A DNA stretch of 64,000 nucleotides, taken from NCBI RefSeq assembly GCF_008014675.1, contig NZ_VOXD01000025.1:34840-98839 (forward strand), in the 5' to 3' direction. A program made the translations under genes and the position numbers. Origin of the DNA: Neolewinella aurantiaca. GTDB lineage: Bacteria > Bacteroidota > Bacteroidia > Chitinophagales > Saprospiraceae. This document shows, piece after piece, positions 62,485-64,000 of the stretch. How positions within the stretch are numbered: the stretch's first letter is position 1; each line of letters begins with the position of its first letter. Below the pieces are notes generated by a model. It was not told the DNA's origin. It ran no database searches and worked only from the letters and a program-made list of their open reading frames with translations.

Positions 62485-63398
62485 TAAAACTCCACGTTGA
62501 TCAGATCAATGAACTGCTGAATCCGACCATCGATCATCTCTTTGGTGAGGTTCTGCATGCGGCGGGTACCGAAGTCTTCCACTACGAAGCTGGCCATAGC
62601 CGAACCGTAGATGATGGCACGCTTGAGGTTATCAAAGCTCGTATCGTCGGTAGCAGCAAGGTAACCCATGAAGCCTCCGGCAAAAGTATCGCCTGCACCG
62701 GTAGGATCAACGACAGTAGGCAACAGCAAAGCGGGAGCGCTGAACAACTTGTCGCCGTCGAACAGCAACGCACCGTGCTCACCTTTTTTGATGATAAGGA
62801 TGCGTGGGCCCATGTCAACAATTTTTGCCGCAGCCTTCAGCAGGCTGAGTTCGCCAGACAGTTGGCGGGCCTCTTCGTCGTTAATCACCAAAACGTCGAT
62901 CCGCTTGAGGACTTCTTTGAGTGGCTCCATCGCGATGTCCATCCAGAAGTTCATCGTATCCAGTGCGATGAGTTTCGGCTTGCTCTCCATCTGATCAATC
63001 ACGGTAGACTGAACCTGAGGGCTGAGGTTGCCAAGCATTACGTAATCAGTATTACGGTAAGCAGCGGGAACTTTAGGGTCAAAGTCGGCCAGAACATTGA
63101 GCTGGGTATCGAGAGTATCGCGCCCCATCATATCGTCGTGGTAACGGCCGGCCCAGTAAAAAGACTTTCCGTCGGGCACCACCTCTACGCCTTCAAGATC
63201 GGCACCACGCTTCTTCATGTCGTCCAGAAAATCCTGGTTGTAATCTCCTCCGATTACAGAAACGAGTTGTACCGGCTTCACCAGTTGGGTTGCAGCCATA
63301 GCGATGTAAGTACAGCTACCGGCCTCAATCATTTTCACTTCGCCGAAGGGCGTGTAAACGTCGTCGTAGGCAATGGTTCCGATGGCGAGAAGGCTCAT
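62484..63398 (-). CDS. PfkB-family sugar/nucleoside kinase
   Basis: 304 residues. Ribokinase fold: N-terminal strand LLAIGTIAYDDVYTPFG, lid region, VINDEEARQLSG, and the C-terminal anion-hole signature DPTGAGDTFAGGFMGYLA with catalytic Asp (~238). Substrate may be ribose, adenosine or another sugar; the TIAYDDVYTP start is common in Bacteroidota members annotated just as PfkB kinases. The stop lies inside a dispersed-motif copy. Confidence 0.85.
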   Translation of the reverse strand: MSLLAIGTIAYDDVYTPFGEVKMIEAGSCTYIAMAATQLVKPVQLVSVIGGDYNQDFLDDMKKRGADLEGVEVVPDGKSFYWAGRYHDDMMGRDTLDTQLNVLADFDPKVPAAYRNTDYVMLGNLSPQVQSTVIDQMESKPKLIALDTMNFWMDIAMEPLKEVLKRIDVLVINDEEARQLSGELSLLKAAAKIVDMGPRILIIKKGEHGALLFDGDKLFSAPALLLPTVVDPTGAGDTFAGGFMGYLAATDDTSFDNLKRAIIYGSAMASFVVEDFGTRRMQNLTKEMIDGRIQQFIDLINVEF

Positions 63399-63425
63399 GT
63401 TTGGTCTTTTAGTTCATTAGTCTGT

Positions 63426-63440
63426 GGCTCCTGAGGAGCC
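63426..63440. other. Short palindrome
   Basis: GGCTCCTGAGGAGCC between the kinase start and the tRNA terminator. Confidence 0.6.
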
Positions 63441-63442
63441 AT

Positions 63443-63479
63443 AAAAAAAGTCGAGCACGATGACTCGTACTCGACTTTT
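63443..63479 (-). terminator. Terminator after tRNA-Asn
   Basis: AAAAGTCGAGCACGA / TCGTACTCGACTTTT with one mismatch and TGAC loop; on the minus strand it ends in seven T. It begins 5 bp past the tRNA 3' end. Confidence 0.9.
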
Positions 63480-63483
63480 GATG

Positions 63484-63557
63484 CGCCTCAGAAAGGGCTC
63501 GAACCTTTGACCTACGGATTAACAGTCCGCCGCTCTAACCAACTGAGCTACTGAGGC
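63484..63557 (-). tRNA. tRNA-Asn (GTT anticodon)
   Basis: 74 nt on the minus strand. Acceptor GCCTCAG / CTGAGGC, D-arm GCTC...GAGC, anticodon arm GCGGA-CTGTTAA-TCCGT with GTT, T-arm AAAGG-TTCGAGC-CCTTT, discriminator G. CCA is not encoded. Confidence 0.97.
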
Positions 63558-63574
63558 ATTTTGCGTTGCGGCTG

Positions 63575-63606
63575 CAAATGTACGATGGGTTATTTTATCT
63601 CGCAAC
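63575..63606 (-). promoter_or_regulatory. Promoter of tRNA-Asn
   Basis: On the minus strand GTTG (63603-63606), 20-nt spacer, TACATTTG (63575-63582), 18 bp before the mature tRNA. Confidence 0.65.
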
Positions 63607-63629
63607 AGTAAAACGAAAAAAATATAAAA

Positions 63630-63887
63630 TTATCTTGCCTGCTTACTGACCATCAGTTCAGAATCAGGGTTTCCAGCCTCCCGCATCAGATTTACCCGCG
63701 AGAGTAAAAGCCAACCCAGGCCGGCAAACGCACAGCAGGTAAAGGTCGCCAGTCCGTAACCATAGCGTTCCGCCACGCCGAACCCGATGAGAGGCGTTAA
63801 GACAAACGCCGCTGAATAACTGGCCGAAAGTAAGCCGAGGTACTCCCCTCTCCGCGCCGGGGGCGAGTGAGTGGAGACAATGGTCCG
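63630..63887 (-). pseudogene. C-terminal fragment of an MFS transporter, interrupted
   Basis: Open frame without a start, ending at TAA (63630-63632). It reads ...TIVSTHSPPARRGEYLGLLS, ASYSAAFVLTPLIGFGVAER, YGYGLATFTCCAFAGLGWLL, LSRVNLMREAGNPDSELMVS, KQAR. RRGEYLGL...PLIG is like the loop and helices 11-12 of MFS permeases. Upstream the frame meets TAG at 63888-63890, and homologous-looking sequence ends about 63882. The rest of the gene is missing from here. Confidence 0.6.
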
Positions 63888-64000
63888 CTACGATTTTAGG
63901 CTTCTAAAAAAGGGTAGGCCCTTAACTTGGTGATTCTCACACCTACCAAGAATGACCTACCCGACGAAAATCGAAACTCTCGCTGCCCAAATATTGCAAA
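63882..64000 (+). mobile_element. Probable left end of an insertion sequence
   Basis: Sequence changes abruptly where the MFS frame breaks. A rightward ATG at 63952 is preceded by stem arms GGGTAGG (63912-63918) / CCTACCC (63956-63962) and CTTGGT (63926-63931) / ACCAAG (63945-63950), which would hide the start codon, as in IS elements that avoid outside transcription. The other end is outside the window, so terminal repeats cannot be checked. Confidence 0.5.
63952..64000 (+). CDS. Start of a possible transposase (truncated by window edge)
   Basis: Sixteen codons seen: MTYPTKIETLAAQILQ. Too short for a family assignment; context suggests transposase. Confidence 0.4.
   Translation, partial: MTYPTKIETLAAQILQ

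Overview
This window is chromosomal DNA from a Bacteroidota bacterium, most likely of the Saprospiria/Lewinella type. The evidence is: a PorX-like type IX secretion regulator, several proteins ending in type IX (T9SS) sorting domains, GldE, the mutY-ssb-gldE order, an N-acyl-ornithine carbamoyltransferase (ArgF') in place of ordinary ArgF, promoters of the Bacteroidota form TTG-N20/21-TAnnTTTG, and rather high GC for the phylum. Genus placement is inference.

Layout. 1-6.8 kb: 3' part of porX, a DUF421 membrane protein, a YfcC carrier, a GCS2-CBS fusion and a dihaem cytochrome lipoprotein. 7.1-11.5 kb: a MacA/MacB-permease/TolC export operon without its ATPase gene. 11.6-15.2 kb: a fadA/fadN-type beta-oxidation pair. 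15.8-20.7 kb: a small-protein/HNH-endonuclease pair, two unrelated sulfotransferases and a GT39 glycosyltransferase. 20.8-29.6 kb: housekeeping genes (CBS protein, sucD, ftsB/divIC-like, rlmB, feoAB, hflX, glyS). 29.9-36.4 kb: an accessory stretch with an unrecognised protein, an AT-rich island, a patatin fused to a receiver-like domain, and a large T9SS beta-helix protein. 36.6-42.3 kb: an arginine biosynthesis operon (GNAT, argG, argC, argD, an ABM-domain protein, argF') preceded by a short Arg-rich open frame and mutually exclusive hairpins that look like a translation-coupled attenuator. 42.4-49.7 kb: a T9SS-domain gene remnant, hisF, hisIE, gldE, ssb, mutY, an ECF sigma factor and an LptF/G permease. 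49.9-63.6 kb: a T9SS metalloprotease, S10 peptidase, two small exported proteins, adenine deaminase, a 46-bp tandem repeat array, a SpoIIE-type phosphatase, a membrane patatin, a PfkB kinase and tRNA-Asn. The right edge holds an MFS gene fragment broken at what looks like the left end of an insertion sequence.

Two signals stand out. First, a dispersed 17-bp motif, GCACCTGCG-N3-GCGCC, often with T-rich and A-rich flanks, occurs about 20 times on both strands. It lies between genes, inside genes, across stop codons, and in the signal-peptide end of two secreted proteins. Second, the leader of the arginine operon has 6 Arg codons among 19, a strong promoter at its start codon, and a classical terminator/antiterminator arrangement. 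Other repeat families (GTAGTGCTGCCGC-type and GGCC-rich hairpins) fill many intergenic gaps.
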